A stretch of DNA of 48,283 nt. It comes from Rhodobacter flavimaris. Lineage in GTDB: Bacteria > Pseudomonadota > Alphaproteobacteria > Rhodobacterales > Rhodobacteraceae. Shown one piece after another: positions 16,941 to 25,955 of this stretch. The first letter of the stretch is position 1. Every line of letters begins with the position of its first letter. The notes under the pieces were generated by a model. That model saw only the letters and a list, made by a program, of their open reading frames with translations. It was not told the origin of the DNA and ran no database searches. The stretch spans positions 1 through 48,283 of the forward strand of contig NZ_JAJUOS010000018.1 of the NCBI RefSeq assembly GCF_021378075.1, read 5' to 3'. The translations under genes were made by a program, and so were the position numbers.

Positions 16941-17516
16941 ATGACCGCAGCGCCGATCAGCCGCTTCGCCGTTCCCGAACTGGACGCCCTGCCCGAGGAC
17001 ATCCGCGTGCGCATCCTTGCCGTGCAGGAAAAAGCCGGGTTCATCCCCAATATCTTCCTTGCTCTCGCGCACCGCGCCGACGAGTTTCGCGCCTTCTTCT
17101 CCTATCACGACGCGCTGATGGAAAAGCCCGGCAACCTGAGCAAGGCCGAGCGTGAGATGATCGTCGTGGCGACCTCGAACGCCAACCAGTGCCAGTATTG
17201 CGTGGTGGCGCACGGGGCTATCCTGCGCATCCGCGCCAAGAACCCGCTGATCGCCGACCAGGTGGCGATCAACTACCGCAAGGCCGACCTGACGCCGCGC
17301 CAGAAAGCGATGCTCGACTTCGCGATGAAGGTCTCGGGGCCCGCCTATGAGGTCGGCGAGGCCGATTTCGAAACCCTCGCGCAGCACGGGTTCGACAAGG
17401 AAGACATCTGGGACATCGCCGGCATCGCCGCCTTCTTCGGCCTGTCGAACCGGATGGCGAATGTCAGCAACCTGCGGCCCAATGACGAGTTCTTCGCGAT
17501 GGGACGCCAGATCTGA
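16941..17516 (+). CDS. AhpD-like peroxidase-related protein (carboxymuconolactone decarboxylase fold)
   Basis: The 191-residue protein belongs to the uncharacterised peroxidase-related branch of the AhpD family. The active-site motif is visible as SNANQCQYCVVAHG: the CxxC pair is followed by His, with an upstream Glu in AEREMIVVATS. This supports disulfide-based peroxide or organic-hydroperoxide reduction. The N-terminal region PEDIRVRILAVQEKAGFIPN is typical of the subfamily. It sits third in the acuR-acuI unit with a good ribosome-binding site (ACAGGAGA). A role in protecting against reactive acrylate or its products is inference from position. A stable hairpin follows the stop codon. Confidence 0.85.
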   Translation: MTAAPISRFAVPELDALPEDIRVRILAVQEKAGFIPNIFLALAHRADEFRAFFSYHDALMEKPGNLSKAEREMIVVATSNANQCQYCVVAHGAILRIRAKNPLIADQVAINYRKADLTPRQKAMLDFAMKVSGPAYEVGEADFETLAQHGFDKEDIWDIAGIAAFFGLSNRMANVSNLRPNDEFFAMGRQI

Positions 17517-17529
17517 ACCCAAAAGCCGG

Positions 17530-17556
17530 GGCGATCGGCGACTGACGCCGGTCGCC
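17530..17556. terminator. Bidirectional terminator between AhpD-like and GntR genes
   Basis: GGCGATCGGCG and CGCCGGTCGCC form an 11-bp stem (one G-T pair) around the loop ACTGA, placed between two convergent genes. It is followed by a T-rich stretch on the plus strand and by TTTT on the minus strand (plus 17521-17524). Confidence 0.7.
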
Positions 17557-17560
17557 GTGC

Positions 17561-18259
17561 CTATTCTTCCTTTGCGAACCACGCGAAGTTTTCCGAACGG
17601 ATCCGCTCGATCTGCGTCTTGATACGCGAGAGGTGCGCGCGCATGGCCTCGGCCGAAGCCTCTGGGTTGCGGCTTTTCAGGGCGTCGAGAATGCGCAGGT
17701 GATCCTCCCACGCGGCGCGCGATGCGAAGATCAGCGAGAGCATCCGCACCCGGTCCATGTGACCCTTGTTTTCAGCGATCAACTCCCAGGTAAAGCCAAG
17801 CCCCGAACGCATGCAGATCTCTCGGTGGAACTGGTCGTCGAGCCTGTGAAAGCCCGGCTTGTCCTCGGCCTTGATGGCCTTGTCCTGAGCGTCGATGATC
17901 CGCTCAAGCGCCTCGATATCGGCATTGCCCAAAGCCTCGGCGGCGACACGCACGGTTTCGACCTCAAGCGCGGTGCGGATGAACCGCGCCTGCATCACTG
18001 CTTCCGACGAGATAAGCGTGACGGTCGTCGCGCGCTGCGGCCGGATCAGCAGGAAACCCATCTTCGACAGCCGATAGAACGCATCGCGCACAGGTTGGCG
18101 CGACACGCCCATCTGCTTGGCGACATCCACCTCGGAAATCTTCGCGCCAGGCTGCAATTCCAGCGAAAGAACCTGACGCTGCAACTCGGCGAAAACCAGA
18201 TCGGCCACCGAGGGGCGGTTGGTCAGATCGAGTTGCGGCAGTTGGACAGGATCGGTCAT
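17561..18259 (-). CDS. GntR-family regulator (FadR/FCD subfamily) of uronate genes
   Basis: The 232-residue protein has an N-terminal winged helix with ISEVDVAKQMGVSRQPVRDAFYRLSKMGFL (about residues 40-70). A helical FCD domain follows with the usual Arg/His/Asp positions (TALEVETVRVAAEAL, FHRLDDQFHREIC, HLRILDALKSR) that bind a metal and a carboxylate ligand. It is divergent from uxaC, so it probably represses the uronate operon and is released by an intermediate such as fructuronate or tagaturonate, in the manner of UxuR/ExuR. The inducer cannot be read from sequence. GAGGAAG before ATG 18259 supports the start. Confidence 0.9.
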   Translation of the reverse strand: MTDPVQLPQLDLTNRPSVADLVFAELQRQVLSLELQPGAKISEVDVAKQMGVSRQPVRDAFYRLSKMGFLLIRPQRATTVTLISSEAVMQARFIRTALEVETVRVAAEALGNADIEALERIIDAQDKAIKAEDKPGFHRLDDQFHREICMRSGLGFTWELIAENKGHMDRVRMLSLIFASRAAWEDHLRILDALKSRNPEASAEAMRAHLSRIKTQIERIRSENFAWFAKEE

Positions 18260-18287
18260 TCGGCTTCCTCATTGACGAGCGCGCTAT

Positions 18288-18323
18288 ACTAGCATATTAG
18301 TTTATTAGACCATCAGAAGTCTA
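18288..18323. promoter_or_regulatory. Candidate operator region between gntR-type gene and uxaC
   Basis: This AT-rich stretch in the 98-bp divergent spacer holds two dyads: ACTA-N6-TAGT (18288-18301) and TAGAC-N8-GTCTA (18306-18323). CTAATA occurs twice on the minus strand. Either may be the operator of the GntR-type regulator. The assignment is by position only. Confidence 0.45.
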
Positions 18324-18357
18324 CTGGAATGATTAGCAGCGAAAAGGGATGGATGTC

Positions 18358-19764
18358 ATGGCCTTGCTAGATGAGAATCGCCTTTTCCCGGTTGAGGGCA
18401 GTGCGCGCTCGCTGGCGCGCGACCTCTATGACACCGTGAAAAGCGCTCCGATCGTCTCGCCCCATGGCCATACCGATCCGCGCTGGTTCGCCCAGAACGA
18501 GGCCTTCCCCGACCCGGCGCAGCTATTCGTCACCCCCGATCACTATGTCTTCCGCATGCTGCATTCGCAGGGCGTGCCGCTTGAGGCGCTCGGCGTGCCG
18601 CGCGTCGATGGCGGCCCGACCGAGACCGACGGGCGCACGATCTGGCGGCTGTTCGCCAAGCACTATCACCTTCTACGGGCGACGCCCTCGCGCATCTGGC
18701 TCGACCACGCCTTCCAGGAGGTCTTCGGCCTGACCGAACGCTTGTCCGACGCCACCGCCGACGACTATTACGACCATATCGCGCAGTGCCTTGCGCAACC
18801 GGCGTTCCGCCCGCGGGCCCTGTTCGAGCGGTTCAATATCGAGGTCATCGCCACCACCGAAAGCCCGCTCGACGATCTGAAATGGCACCGGATGATCCGC
18901 GAAAGCGGCTGGGGCGGACGCGTAATTACCGCCTACCGCCCCGATCCGGTCGTCGATCCCGATTTCCAGGACTTTGCCCGAAACGTCGAAACCTTCTGCG
19001 CCCTTGGTGGCCAAAGCGGCACGGGCTGGCAGGCCTATCTGGACGCACACCGCGCGCGGCGTGCCTATTTCAAGGAATTCGGCGCCACCTCGACCGACCA
19101 CGGCCATCCCACCGCCCGAACCGAGAACCTCTCGTCCGCCGAGGTCGAGGCCCTTTACAACAAGGTTCTGTCGGGCAAGGCCGACGCGGCGGAGCGCGAG
19201 GCCTTCCGCGGTCAGATGCTGACCGAGATGGCCCGGCTTTCACTGGAGGACGGGCTGGTAATGCAAATCCACCCCGGCGCAATGCGCAACCACTCGGACC
19301 CCGTTCTGGGGCGTTTCGGGCGCGACAAGGGCTACGACATCCCGACCCGGACCGATTACGTCCACGCGCTGAAACCGCTGCTGGATGCGGTGGGCGAGGA
19401 GCCCGATCTGCGTGTGATCCTCTTCACTCTCGACGAAACCTCTTATGCGCGCGAACTGGCGCCGCTTGCGGGGGTCTATCCCTGCCTGCGGCTTGGTCCG
19501 GCATGGTGGTTTCACGACAGCTACGAAGGCATGACCCGTTTCCGCCAGATGACGACTGAAACGGCAGGGTTCTACAACACCGTCGGCTTCAATGACGACA
19601 CCCGCGCCTTCTGTTCGATCCCCGCACGCCATGACGTTGCGCGCCGGGTCGATGCGGCATTCCTCGCCAATCTGGTCGCCACCGGGCGGCTGCAAGAGGA
19701 CGAGGCATATGAGGTCATCCAAGACCTTGCACACCGGCTTGCACGGCAAGCCTACCGGCTCTGA
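18358..19764 (+). CDS. uxaC: Glucuronate (uronate) isomerase
   Basis: The 468-residue enzyme interconverts D-glucuronate and D-fructuronate, and also D-galacturonate and D-tagaturonate, the entry step of both hexuronate branches. The metal-binding HGHTDPRWF motif is near residue 40, and long matches to UxaC run throughout (DHYVFRMLHSQGVPLEALG, QIHPGAMRNH, FNDDTRAFCSIPARHDVARR). The start at 18358 (MALLDENRLFP) is chosen because this is the usual N-terminus and AAGGGATG lies upstream; an in-frame ATG at 18349 is also possible. It is the first gene of a co-directional uronate operon and is followed at 24 bp by the TRAP binding-protein gene. Confidence 0.95.
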   Translation: MALLDENRLFPVEGSARSLARDLYDTVKSAPIVSPHGHTDPRWFAQNEAFPDPAQLFVTPDHYVFRMLHSQGVPLEALGVPRVDGGPTETDGRTIWRLFAKHYHLLRATPSRIWLDHAFQEVFGLTERLSDATADDYYDHIAQCLAQPAFRPRALFERFNIEVIATTESPLDDLKWHRMIRESGWGGRVITAYRPDPVVDPDFQDFARNVETFCALGGQSGTGWQAYLDAHRARRAYFKEFGATSTDHGHPTARTENLSSAEVEALYNKVLSGKADAAEREAFRGQMLTEMARLSLEDGLVMQIHPGAMRNHSDPVLGRFGRDKGYDIPTRTDYVHALKPLLDAVGEEPDLRVILFTLDETSYARELAPLAGVYPCLRLGPAWWFHDSYEGMTRFRQMTTETAGFYNTVGFNDDTRAFCSIPARHDVARRVDAAFLANLVATGRLQEDEAYEVIQDLAHRLARQAYRL

Positions 19765-19788
19765 CGAGCCACCAACGGGAGGAGAAAC

Positions 19789-20769
19789 ATGAAAAAGCAA
19801 ACCCTGATCGCGGCGCTTCTTGCCACCGTCGCATCGACCGGCATGGCCTTCGCGGAATGCGAAGTCACGCTTAAGTCCTCGGACACCCACCCCGACGGCT
19901 ATCCGACCGTCGAAGCCGTCAAGTTCATGGGGGATGAGCTGAAGGCGGGAACCGGCGGGCGCATGTGCGTCGAGGTCTTCCACTCGGCCCAGCTGGGCGA
20001 AGAGAAGGACACGATCGAACAGACCCAGTTCGGCGTGATCGACCTGAACCGCGTCTCGCTCGGGCCGTTCAACAACATCATCCCGGAAACGCAGATCCCC
20101 TCCCTGCCCTATATCTTCCGCTCGGTCGAGCACATGCACAACGTCATGGATGGCCCGATCGGCGAGGAAATCCTGGCGGCCTTCGAGGCGCATGACCTGG
20201 TGGGCCTTGCCTTCTACGACGGCGGTTCGCGCAGCTTCTACAATAGCCAAAAGCCGATCCGCTCGATGGAAGACCTCAAGGGCATGAAATTCCGCGTCAT
20301 GCAGTCGGACCTCTTCGTCGACATGGTCTCGGCCGTGGGCGCCAACGCCACCCCGATGCCCTATGGCGAGGTCTATTCCTCGATCCAGACCGGCGTCATC
20401 GACGGGGCCGAGAACAACTGGCCGTCCTATGACAGCTCGGGCCATTTCGAGGTCGCGAAATATTACACGCTCGACCAGCACCTGATCGTGCCCGAAGTCC
20501 TCGTGATGTCGAAGAAAACCTGGGATGGCCTGTCGGCCGAGGATCAGGCCGCCGTGCGCAAGGCCGCTAAAGACTCTGTCCCCGTGATGCGCGACCTCTG
20601 GGCCGCCCGCGAGAAGGAATCCGAGGCCAAGGTCATCGCCGCCGGTGCCGAGGTGATCACCGACATCGACAAGACCCCCTTCATCGAGGCGATGGTGCCG
20701 GTCTACGAGAAATACGTCACCTCCGACAAGCTCAAGGACATGGTCGCCCGCATCCAGGCGACCGAGTAA
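19789..20769 (+). CDS. TRAP transporter solute-binding protein (DctP family), probable uronate binding
   Basis: The 326-residue protein starts with a signal peptide ([20 protein letters not shown], cut after FAE or nearby) behind GGGAGGAG. The mature part is a DctP-type binding protein, with the family signature around [28 protein letters not shown], the ligand-contact strand [12 protein letters not shown] with the conserved Arg, and [14 protein letters not shown]. Such proteins capture carboxylate sugars in the periplasm and hand them to the DctQM membrane pair. Its place between uronate isomerase and the pathway genes indicates hexuronates or unsaturated uronates as ligand. The precise sugar is not evident. 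Confidence 0.93.
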   Translation: MKKQTLIAALLATVASTGMAFAECEVTLKSSDTHPDGYPTVEAVKFMGDELKAGTGGRMCVEVFHSAQLGEEKDTIEQTQFGVIDLNRVSLGPFNNIIPETQIPSLPYIFRSVEHMHNVMDGPIGEEILAAFEAHDLVGLAFYDGGSRSFYNSQKPIRSMEDLKGMKFRVMQSDLFVDMVSAVGANATPMPYGEVYSSIQTGVIDGAENNWPSYDSSGHFEVAKYYTLDQHLIVPEVLVMSKKTWDGLSAEDQAAVRKAAKDSVPVMRDLWAAREKESEAKVIAAGAEVITDIDKTPFIEAMVPVYEKYVTSDKLKDMVARIQATE

Positions 20770-20834
20770 CGACCGGCTGCGGTGCGCGACAAGTTTCGCG
20801 CACCGCTTCATCCAGGCCAATTGGGGGGCTGGCA

Positions 20835-21356
20835 GTGAAGGACTTCATGGAACGGGTCGCGCGGGTGACCGGCGCCTTGGCGCAGCTTGGGCTGATGCTT
20901 GCGGGAACGGGCGTGGTGGTGATGACGGTGTTCATCGCTGCGCAGGTGTTCTGGCGTTACGTACTAAACGACTCGCTGCAATGGACCGAGCCGGCGGCCG
21001 TGATGATCATGGGCTGGTTCATCTTTCTGGGCGCAGCTGTCGGCATTCGCGAGGGCTACCACCTCAGCTTCGACGTGCTGCTTTACGTGCTGCCCGAGCG
21101 TGCGCGTCTTACGCTTCACACGGTTTCCGACGTGGTCGTCGCGGCCTTCGGCTGCGGCATGATCTGGTACGGCGCGCAACTTGCCGAGAATACCGCGGGG
21201 AACAAGGTTCCGGGCCTCGGCATCTCGGGTGCGTTCGATTTCCTGCCCATCGTCGTCGGTGGCGTCCTGCTTGTGCTGTTCAGCATCGAGCGGATCGCGC
21301 GCCGCGCCGCCGGGCTTCCGACCCTGCGCTTCGGCGACGATCACGAGGAGGCGTGA
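20835..21356 (+). CDS. TRAP transporter small permease (DctQ family)
   Basis: The 173-residue protein starts at a GTG (20835) preceded by GGGGGG. It has four hydrophobic segments, at about residues 14-38, 52-72, 90-110 and 130-148. QWTEPAAVMIMGWFIFLGAAVGIREGYHL is the typical DctQ centre. It forms the small membrane subunit of the tripartite uptake system with the neighbouring DctP and DctM proteins. The spacing to dctM is 3 bp, so production is linked. Confidence 0.92.
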   Translation: MKDFMERVARVTGALAQLGLMLAGTGVVVMTVFIAAQVFWRYVLNDSLQWTEPAAVMIMGWFIFLGAAVGIREGYHLSFDVLLYVLPERARLTLHTVSDVVVAAFGCGMIWYGAQLAENTAGNKVPGLGISGAFDFLPIVVGGVLLVLFSIERIARRAAGLPTLRFGDDHEEA

Positions 21357-21359
21357 GCG

Positions 21360-22640
21360 ATGGAACTCTGGATCCTGTTTGGAACATTCATCACCCTTCT
21401 GCTGATCGGCACACCGGTTGCCTTCTGCCTCGGGGCAGCCTCGCTGGCGACGGTGCTTTATCTGGACCTGCCGCCAGTGGTGGTGTTCCAGCGCTTGAAC
21501 TCGGGCGTCTCGGTCTATGCGCTGATGGCGATCCCCTTCTTCATCTATGCCGGTGACCTGATGGTGCGCGGCGATATCGCGCGCAGGCTGGTGGCACTGG
21601 CGGGTGCCCTTGTCGGGCATATGCGCGGCGGGCTTGGCCAGGTGAACATCATGGCCTCGGTCATGTTCGGCGGCGTGTCAGGCTCGGCGGCGGCCGATGC
21701 CTCGGCGGTCGGCGGCCTGATGGTGCCGCAGATGAAAGAGCGCGGCTACGGCGTTGATTACGCTGTAAATATCACCGTCGTCGCCTCGATCATCGCGCTG
21801 ATGATTCCGCCGTCGCACAACATGATCATCTATTCGATCTCGGCCGGCGGGAAGATCTCGATCGCCGACCTCTTCACCGCGGGCATCCTGCCGGGCTTGC
21901 TGCTGGCGCTGTCGCTGATGGTCGCCGCCTGGTTCGTGGCCCGCAAGCGCGGCTACCCGACCGAGCCCTTCCCCGGGCTGCGCGTCCTTGGCCAGCTGTT
22001 TGTCAGCGCCGTGCCGGGCATCATACTGATCCTGATCATCTTCGGCGGCGTGCGCTCGGGCATCTTCACGGCCTCGGAAAGCTCTAACATCGCGGTGGTC
22101 TATGCGCTGCTGGTGACACTGCTCGTCTATCGCTCGCTCAGCTGGGTCGATTTCCTGGCCGCGACCAAGGCGGCGGTGCGCACGACGGCCATGGTGCTGA
22201 TGGTGATCGGCTGTGCGGCCTCGTTCGGCTGGCTTCTGGCCTTCCTGAAGGTTCCGGCCTCGCTGGTCATGGCGCTGCAGGGCTTCTCCGACAACCCGAT
22301 CGTGATCTTGCTGCTGATCAACGTGGTCCTGCTGATCCTGGGCACCTTCATGGACATGTCGCCGCTGATCGTCATCACTACGCCGATCTTCCTGCCCGTG
22401 GCTCAGGCTTTCGGAGTGGACCCGGTGCATTTCGGCGTGATCCTTGTGCTCAACCTCGGCATCGGCCTGTGCACCCCGCCTGTCGGCGCCGTGCTCTTCG
22501 TCGGCTGCGCGGTCGGCAAGGTGCCGATCTGGACGGTGATGCGCTCGATCTGGCCGTTCTATGGCGCCGCCTTCGCAACCCTGATGGCAGTGACCTATGT
22601 CCCCGCGCTGTCGCTCTGGCTGCCGTCCGTCTTTCGCTGA
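21360..22640 (+). CDS. TRAP transporter large permease (DctM family)
   Basis: The 426-residue, very hydrophobic protein has about a dozen membrane segments. DctM hallmarks are GGVSGSAAADASAVGGLMVPQM, MIPPSHNMIIYS near residue 150, and the C-terminal LGIGLCTPPVGAVLFVGCA. This subunit carries the substrate in exchange with a sodium gradient. GAGGAGGCGTGAGCG before ATG 21360 provides a strong ribosome-binding site within the end of the dctQ gene. With the preceding two genes it forms a complete TRAP transporter for uronates. Confidence 0.95.
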   Translation: MELWILFGTFITLLLIGTPVAFCLGAASLATVLYLDLPPVVVFQRLNSGVSVYALMAIPFFIYAGDLMVRGDIARRLVALAGALVGHMRGGLGQVNIMASVMFGGVSGSAAADASAVGGLMVPQMKERGYGVDYAVNITVVASIIALMIPPSHNMIIYSISAGGKISIADLFTAGILPGLLLALSLMVAAWFVARKRGYPTEPFPGLRVLGQLFVSAVPGIILILIIFGGVRSGIFTASESSNIAVVYALLVTLLVYRSLSWVDFLAATKAAVRTTAMVLMVIGCAASFGWLLAFLKVPASLVMALQGFSDNPIVILLLINVVLLILGTFMDMSPLIVITTPIFLPVAQAFGVDPVHFGVILVLNLGIGLCTPPVGAVLFVGCAVGKVPIWTVMRSIWPFYGAAFATLMAVTYVPALSLWLPSVFR

Positions 22641-22649
22641 GGTATGACC

Positions 22650-22964
22650 ATGATCAAGACCTTCCCCATCGTCACCACCGACCCCCGCATCACCCGGCAG
22701 GTGCTTGCGGACGCCCCGGAACTGATGGTCGTGTCCTTCAACTTTGGCGAGGCGGGCGCCGAGGGGAAACTGCACAGCCACCCGCATGTGCAGTCGACCT
22801 ACTGCGCCTCGGGCCGGTTTCGCTTCACCGTCGCCGGCGAGGCGTTCGAGGTCGGCCCCGGCGACAGCTTCGTCATCCCCTCCGGCGCGGTGCATGGCTG
22901 CCTGTGCCTTGAACCCGGGGAGCTGATCGACAGCTTCACCCCGCGCCGCGACGATTTTCTGTGA
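22650..22964 (+). CDS. kdgF: Cupin protein, KdgF-like uronate linearisation enzyme
   Basis: This small single-domain cupin of 104 residues starts at ATG 22650, seven bases after GAGG; an ATG at 22644 is too close to that site. The metal-binding cupin motif is seen as GKLHSHPHVQSTYCASGRF and later PSGAVHGC. KdgF proteins open the ring of 4,5-unsaturated monouronates released by pectin or alginate lyases. Here the gene is followed immediately by kduI and kduD, the next two enzymes for that product. The assignment rests on cupin motifs plus neighbours; other small cupins look similar. Confidence 0.75.
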   Translation: MIKTFPIVTTDPRITRQVLADAPELMVVSFNFGEAGAEGKLHSHPHVQSTYCASGRFRFTVAGEAFEVGPGDSFVIPSGAVHGCLCLEPGELIDSFTPRRDDFL

Positions 22965-22976
22965 AAGGATAGTTCC

Positions 22977-23801
22977 ATGCTGCATGTCGAAACCCGCCAC
23001 GCCGTCCATCAGGACCACGCCCGCACCATGGATACCACCGCGCTGCGCAAGCACTTCCTTGGCGAGGGCATGTTTCAGGATGGCCAGATCCGGCTGATCT
23101 ACACCCATTACGATCGCTTCGTGATCGGCGGGGCCGTGCCTGCGGGCAACAGCCTGACACTCGACAAAGTCGAAGAGACGCGCACCGCGACCTTCCTTGA
23201 ACGGCGCGAGATGGGCATCGTCAATATCGGCGATACCGGGACCGTTACCACTGGCAGCGATAGCTGGACGCTCGAGCGCGGCGACGTGCTTTACCTTGGG
23301 ATGGGCGCGGGCCCGGTTACCTTCGAGGGCGCGGGGCGGTTCTATATTACTTCGGCCCCTGCACACCGCGCCTTCCCCAGCCGCTTGATCCGAATTGGCG
23401 ACAGCAAGGAAATGCGGCTTGGCGACAGTGCGACCTCGAACAAGCGGGTGATCAACCAGTTCATCCATCCGCTGGTGATGGAAAGCTGCCAGCTTGTTCT
23501 GGGCTACACCACGCTGCTTGACGGGTCGGTCTGGAACACCATGCCCGCGCATGTCCACGACCGCCGGATGGAGGCCTATCTTTACTGGGGCATGGACGAG
23601 GCCGCGCGCGTGCTGCACCTGATGGGCGAACCGCAAGAGACCCGCCATCTGGTCATCGCGAATGAAGAGGCGGCGATCTCTCCTCCCTGGTCGATCCATG
23701 CGGGCGCGGGCATCGGTGCCTATACGTTCATCTGGGCGATGGCGGGCGACAATATCGACTACACCGACATGGACTTCGTGCAACCGGGAGAGCTGAGATG
23801 A
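22977..23801 (+). CDS. kduI: 5-dehydro-4-deoxy-D-glucuronate isomerase
   Basis: The 274-residue protein matches KduI throughout, including HAVHQDHARTMDTTALRKHF at the start, QFIHPLVMESCQLVLGYT, WNTMPAHVHDRRMEAYLYWG with the zinc-binding HxH and Glu, and SPPWSIHAGAGIGAYTFIWA. It converts 5-keto-4-deoxyuronate to 2,5-diketo-3-deoxygluconate. AAAGGAT stands before ATG 22977. The gene overlaps kduD by 4 bp (ATGA), so isomerase and dehydrogenase are translated together. Confidence 0.96.
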   Translation: MLHVETRHAVHQDHARTMDTTALRKHFLGEGMFQDGQIRLIYTHYDRFVIGGAVPAGNSLTLDKVEETRTATFLERREMGIVNIGDTGTVTTGSDSWTLERGDVLYLGMGAGPVTFEGAGRFYITSAPAHRAFPSRLIRIGDSKEMRLGDSATSNKRVINQFIHPLVMESCQLVLGYTTLLDGSVWNTMPAHVHDRRMEAYLYWGMDEAARVLHLMGEPQETRHLVIANEEAAISPPWSIHAGAGIGAYTFIWAMAGDNIDYTDMDFVQPGELR

Positions 23802-24538
23802 GCGTCTTCTCCCTTGCAGGCCGCAAGGCGCTGGTCACGGGTGCAAATACCGGCATCGGGCAGGCGATTGCCATGGCGCTGGCGGCACAGGGCGCCGCCG
23901 TCACCTGTGCGGGCCGCTCCCCCGCCCGCGAAACCGTTGACGCGATCAAGGCGGAGGTAGGTATCGCCGACGACCTGGCGCTCGACCTGTCCGACCCGCT
24001 CGCCGCGCGCGACATCTTCGCCGGTCAGGGATATTCGATCCTGGTGAACAACGCCGGGATCATCCGCCGCGAGGACAGCATCGCCTTTTCCGAAAGCGAC
24101 TGGGACGATGTCATGGACATCAACCTCAAGGCGGTCTTCTTCACCTCGCAGGCCTTCGCCAAGGCCTGCCTCAAGGCGGGCGAAACCGGTGCCATCGTCA
24201 ACATTGCCTCTCTGCTATCGTTTCAGGGGGGCATTCGTGTGCCCTCCTACACCGCTTCGAAGCACGGCGTGGCGGGGCTGACCAAGATCCTGGCCAACGA
24301 ATGGGCGGCCAAGGGCCTCAACGTCAACGCCATCGCACCGGGCTATATCGCCACGAACAACACCGAGGCCCTGCGCGCCGACCCGACCCGCAACAGCGCA
24401 ATCCTCGAACGCATCCCCGCAGGCCGCTGGGGCGTTCCAGCTGATATCGGTGGGACGGCGGCTTTCCTGTGTTCTCCCGCCGCGCGCTACATCAATGGCG
24501 CGGTGCTCAACGTCGATGGAGGTTGGCTTGCCCGCTGA
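23798..24538 (+). CDS. kduD: 2-dehydro-3-deoxy-D-gluconate 5-dehydrogenase
   Basis: The 246-residue short-chain dehydrogenase has the cofactor loop TGANTGIGQAIA near residue 16, NNAG, a Ser in NIASLL, the catalytic YTASK with Tyr/Lys, and the C-terminal INGAVLNVDGGW. The local sequence follows KduD enzymes that reduce 2,5-diketo-3-deoxygluconate to KDG with NADH. It starts at an ATGA overlap with kduI, and the downstream fructuronate reductase gene begins before its stop codon. SDR specificity is hard to judge alone, but the kduI neighbour makes it clear. Confidence 0.93.
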   Translation: MSVFSLAGRKALVTGANTGIGQAIAMALAAQGAAVTCAGRSPARETVDAIKAEVGIADDLALDLSDPLAARDIFAGQGYSILVNNAGIIRREDSIAFSESDWDDVMDINLKAVFFTSQAFAKACLKAGETGAIVNIASLLSFQGGIRVPSYTASKHGVAGLTKILANEWAAKGLNVNAIAPGYIATNNTEALRADPTRNSAILERIPAGRWGVPADIGGTAAFLCSPAARYINGAVLNVDGGWLAR

Positions 24539-25955
24539 ACGCCTTTCCCGCACCCGATCCGCCCCTGTGGCGGGGATCGTCCATCTGGGGCTTGGAGCCT
24601 TCTTTCGGGCGCATGGCGCGATCTACACCGAAGAGGCCGTGACGGCCTCCGGCGGGAACTGGGGCATTGTCGGGGTGTCGCTGCAATCGGGAACCATGCG
24701 CGATGCCCTCAAACCGCAAGGCGGCACCTATATCGCGCTCGAACTGGCGCCCGAGGGCCGCAAGCCGCGCCATGTGCAGATCGTTTCGGATGTGCTGGTT
24801 GCGCCCGAAGACCCGCAGGCGGTGCTGGAACTGATGGCCGACCCCGCGATCCGTATCGTCACCCTGACGGTCACGGAAAAGGGCTATTGCCATCAGCCCT
24901 CGACCGGTGCGCTGAACCTGTCGCATCCCGATATCGCGCATGATTTGTCCAGCGACCTGCCCGTTTCCGCCCCCGGCTTTCTGGTACGCGCACTTGGGCT
25001 GCGCCGCGCGCGGGGTCTGCGCCCGTTCACCGTTCTGACCTGCGACAACCTCCCCGAAAACGGGCGTGTCGTCCGTGGCGTTGTTCTTGAACTTGCCCGC
25101 CGGATCGACCCCGCACTGGCCGACTGGATCGCGGCCGAGGCCCGCTTCCCCGCCACGATGGTTGACCGCATCGTTCCCGCGACCAAGCCCGAGGATATCG
25201 CCGAAGTCGCGGCGCTGGTTGGCGCACAGGACATGGCGCCGGTGATGCACGAACCCTTCCGCCAATGGGTGATCGAGGACGATTTCGTCGATCATGCCCG
25301 CCCGGACTGGGGCGCTGTGGGCGCGCAGCTTGTCAAGGATGTCACGCCATTCGAGCATATGAAGCTGCGGATGCTGAACGGTACGCATTCCTCGCTCGCC
25401 TATCTGGGTTACCTGGGCGGCCACGAGACGATCAGCGACACCGTTGCTGACCCGGCCTATGCGCGCTTCGTCAAGGCGCTCTGGCAAGACGAGATCATCC
25501 CGAACCTTGCCGCGCCCGAAGGCGTCTCGCTGAGCGATTACGCCGAGGCGCTGTTCGCGCGCTATGCCAACCCGGCCATCCGGCACCGCACATGGCAGAT
25601 CGCAATGGACGGCAGCCAGAAACTGCCGCAGCGCATTCTTGGCACGCTGGCCGAAGCCATCGCCGCCGGGCGCCCCTGCCCGGGCCTGATCCTCGCCGTG
25701 GCCGCCTGGATGCGCTATGTCGGCGGCGTCGACGAGGCGGGCCAACCGATCGACGTCAAAGACCCGCTGGCCGAACGGCTGCGCGCCCTGTCGGACAGTG
25801 CTGAGGGCGGGGCCGACAAGGTGCGCGCGCTCCTGACCCTGCGCGAGGTCTTCCCACCAGAACTGGCCGCGCAGATCGAGGCCCCGCTTGTCGCCGCCTA
25901 TGAGACGCTTGTGGCCAAGGGCGCCCGCGCCGCAGTCGAGGAGTTCGGGCAATGA
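24528..25955 (+). CDS. uxuB: Mannitol dehydrogenase-family fructuronate reductase
   Basis: The 475-residue protein is from the long-chain mannitol dehydrogenase family. The nucleotide-binding start reads IVHLGLGAFFRAHGAIYTEE, and the active-site helix is MKLRMLNGTHSSLAYLGYL with the catalytic Lys. It reduces D-fructuronate to D-mannonate. I start it at TTG 24528, where GGAGG is placed five bases upstream; ATG 24516 would add four residues. A longer in-frame start at 24450 runs deep into kduD and is unlikely. No separate tagaturonate reductase (UxaB) is in the window, so this enzyme may serve both branches. It overlaps uxuA by 4 bp. Confidence 0.9.
   Translation: MPAERLSRTRSAPVAGIVHLGLGAFFRAHGAIYTEEAVTASGGNWGIVGVSLQSGTMRDALKPQGGTYIALELAPEGRKPRHVQIVSDVLVAPEDPQAVLELMADPAIRIVTLTVTEKGYCHQPSTGALNLSHPDIAHDLSSDLPVSAPGFLVRALGLRRARGLRPFTVLTCDNLPENGRVVRGVVLELARRIDPALADWIAAEARFPATMVDRIVPATKPEDIAEVAALVGAQDMAPVMHEPFRQWVIEDDFVDHARPDWGAVGAQLVKDVTPFEHMKLRMLNGTHSSLAYLGYLGGHETISDTVADPAYARFVKALWQDEIIPNLAAPEGVSLSDYAEALFARYANPAIRHRTWQIAMDGSQKLPQRILGTLAEAIAAGRPCPGLILAVAAWMRYVGGVDEAGQPIDVKDPLAERLRALSDSAEGGADKVRALLTLREVFPPELAAQIEAPLVAAYETLVAKGARAAVEEFGQ

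Noticed and set aside
21678..23783. 701-codon open frame on the minus strand across dctM, kdgF and kduI
   Set aside because: It covers three real genes with known families and its own sequence is low-complexity antisense.
24450..24527. Longer N-terminus for the fructuronate reductase
   Set aside because: The extra residues lie inside kduD, do not resemble the family, and a well-spaced GGAGG precedes TTG 24528.
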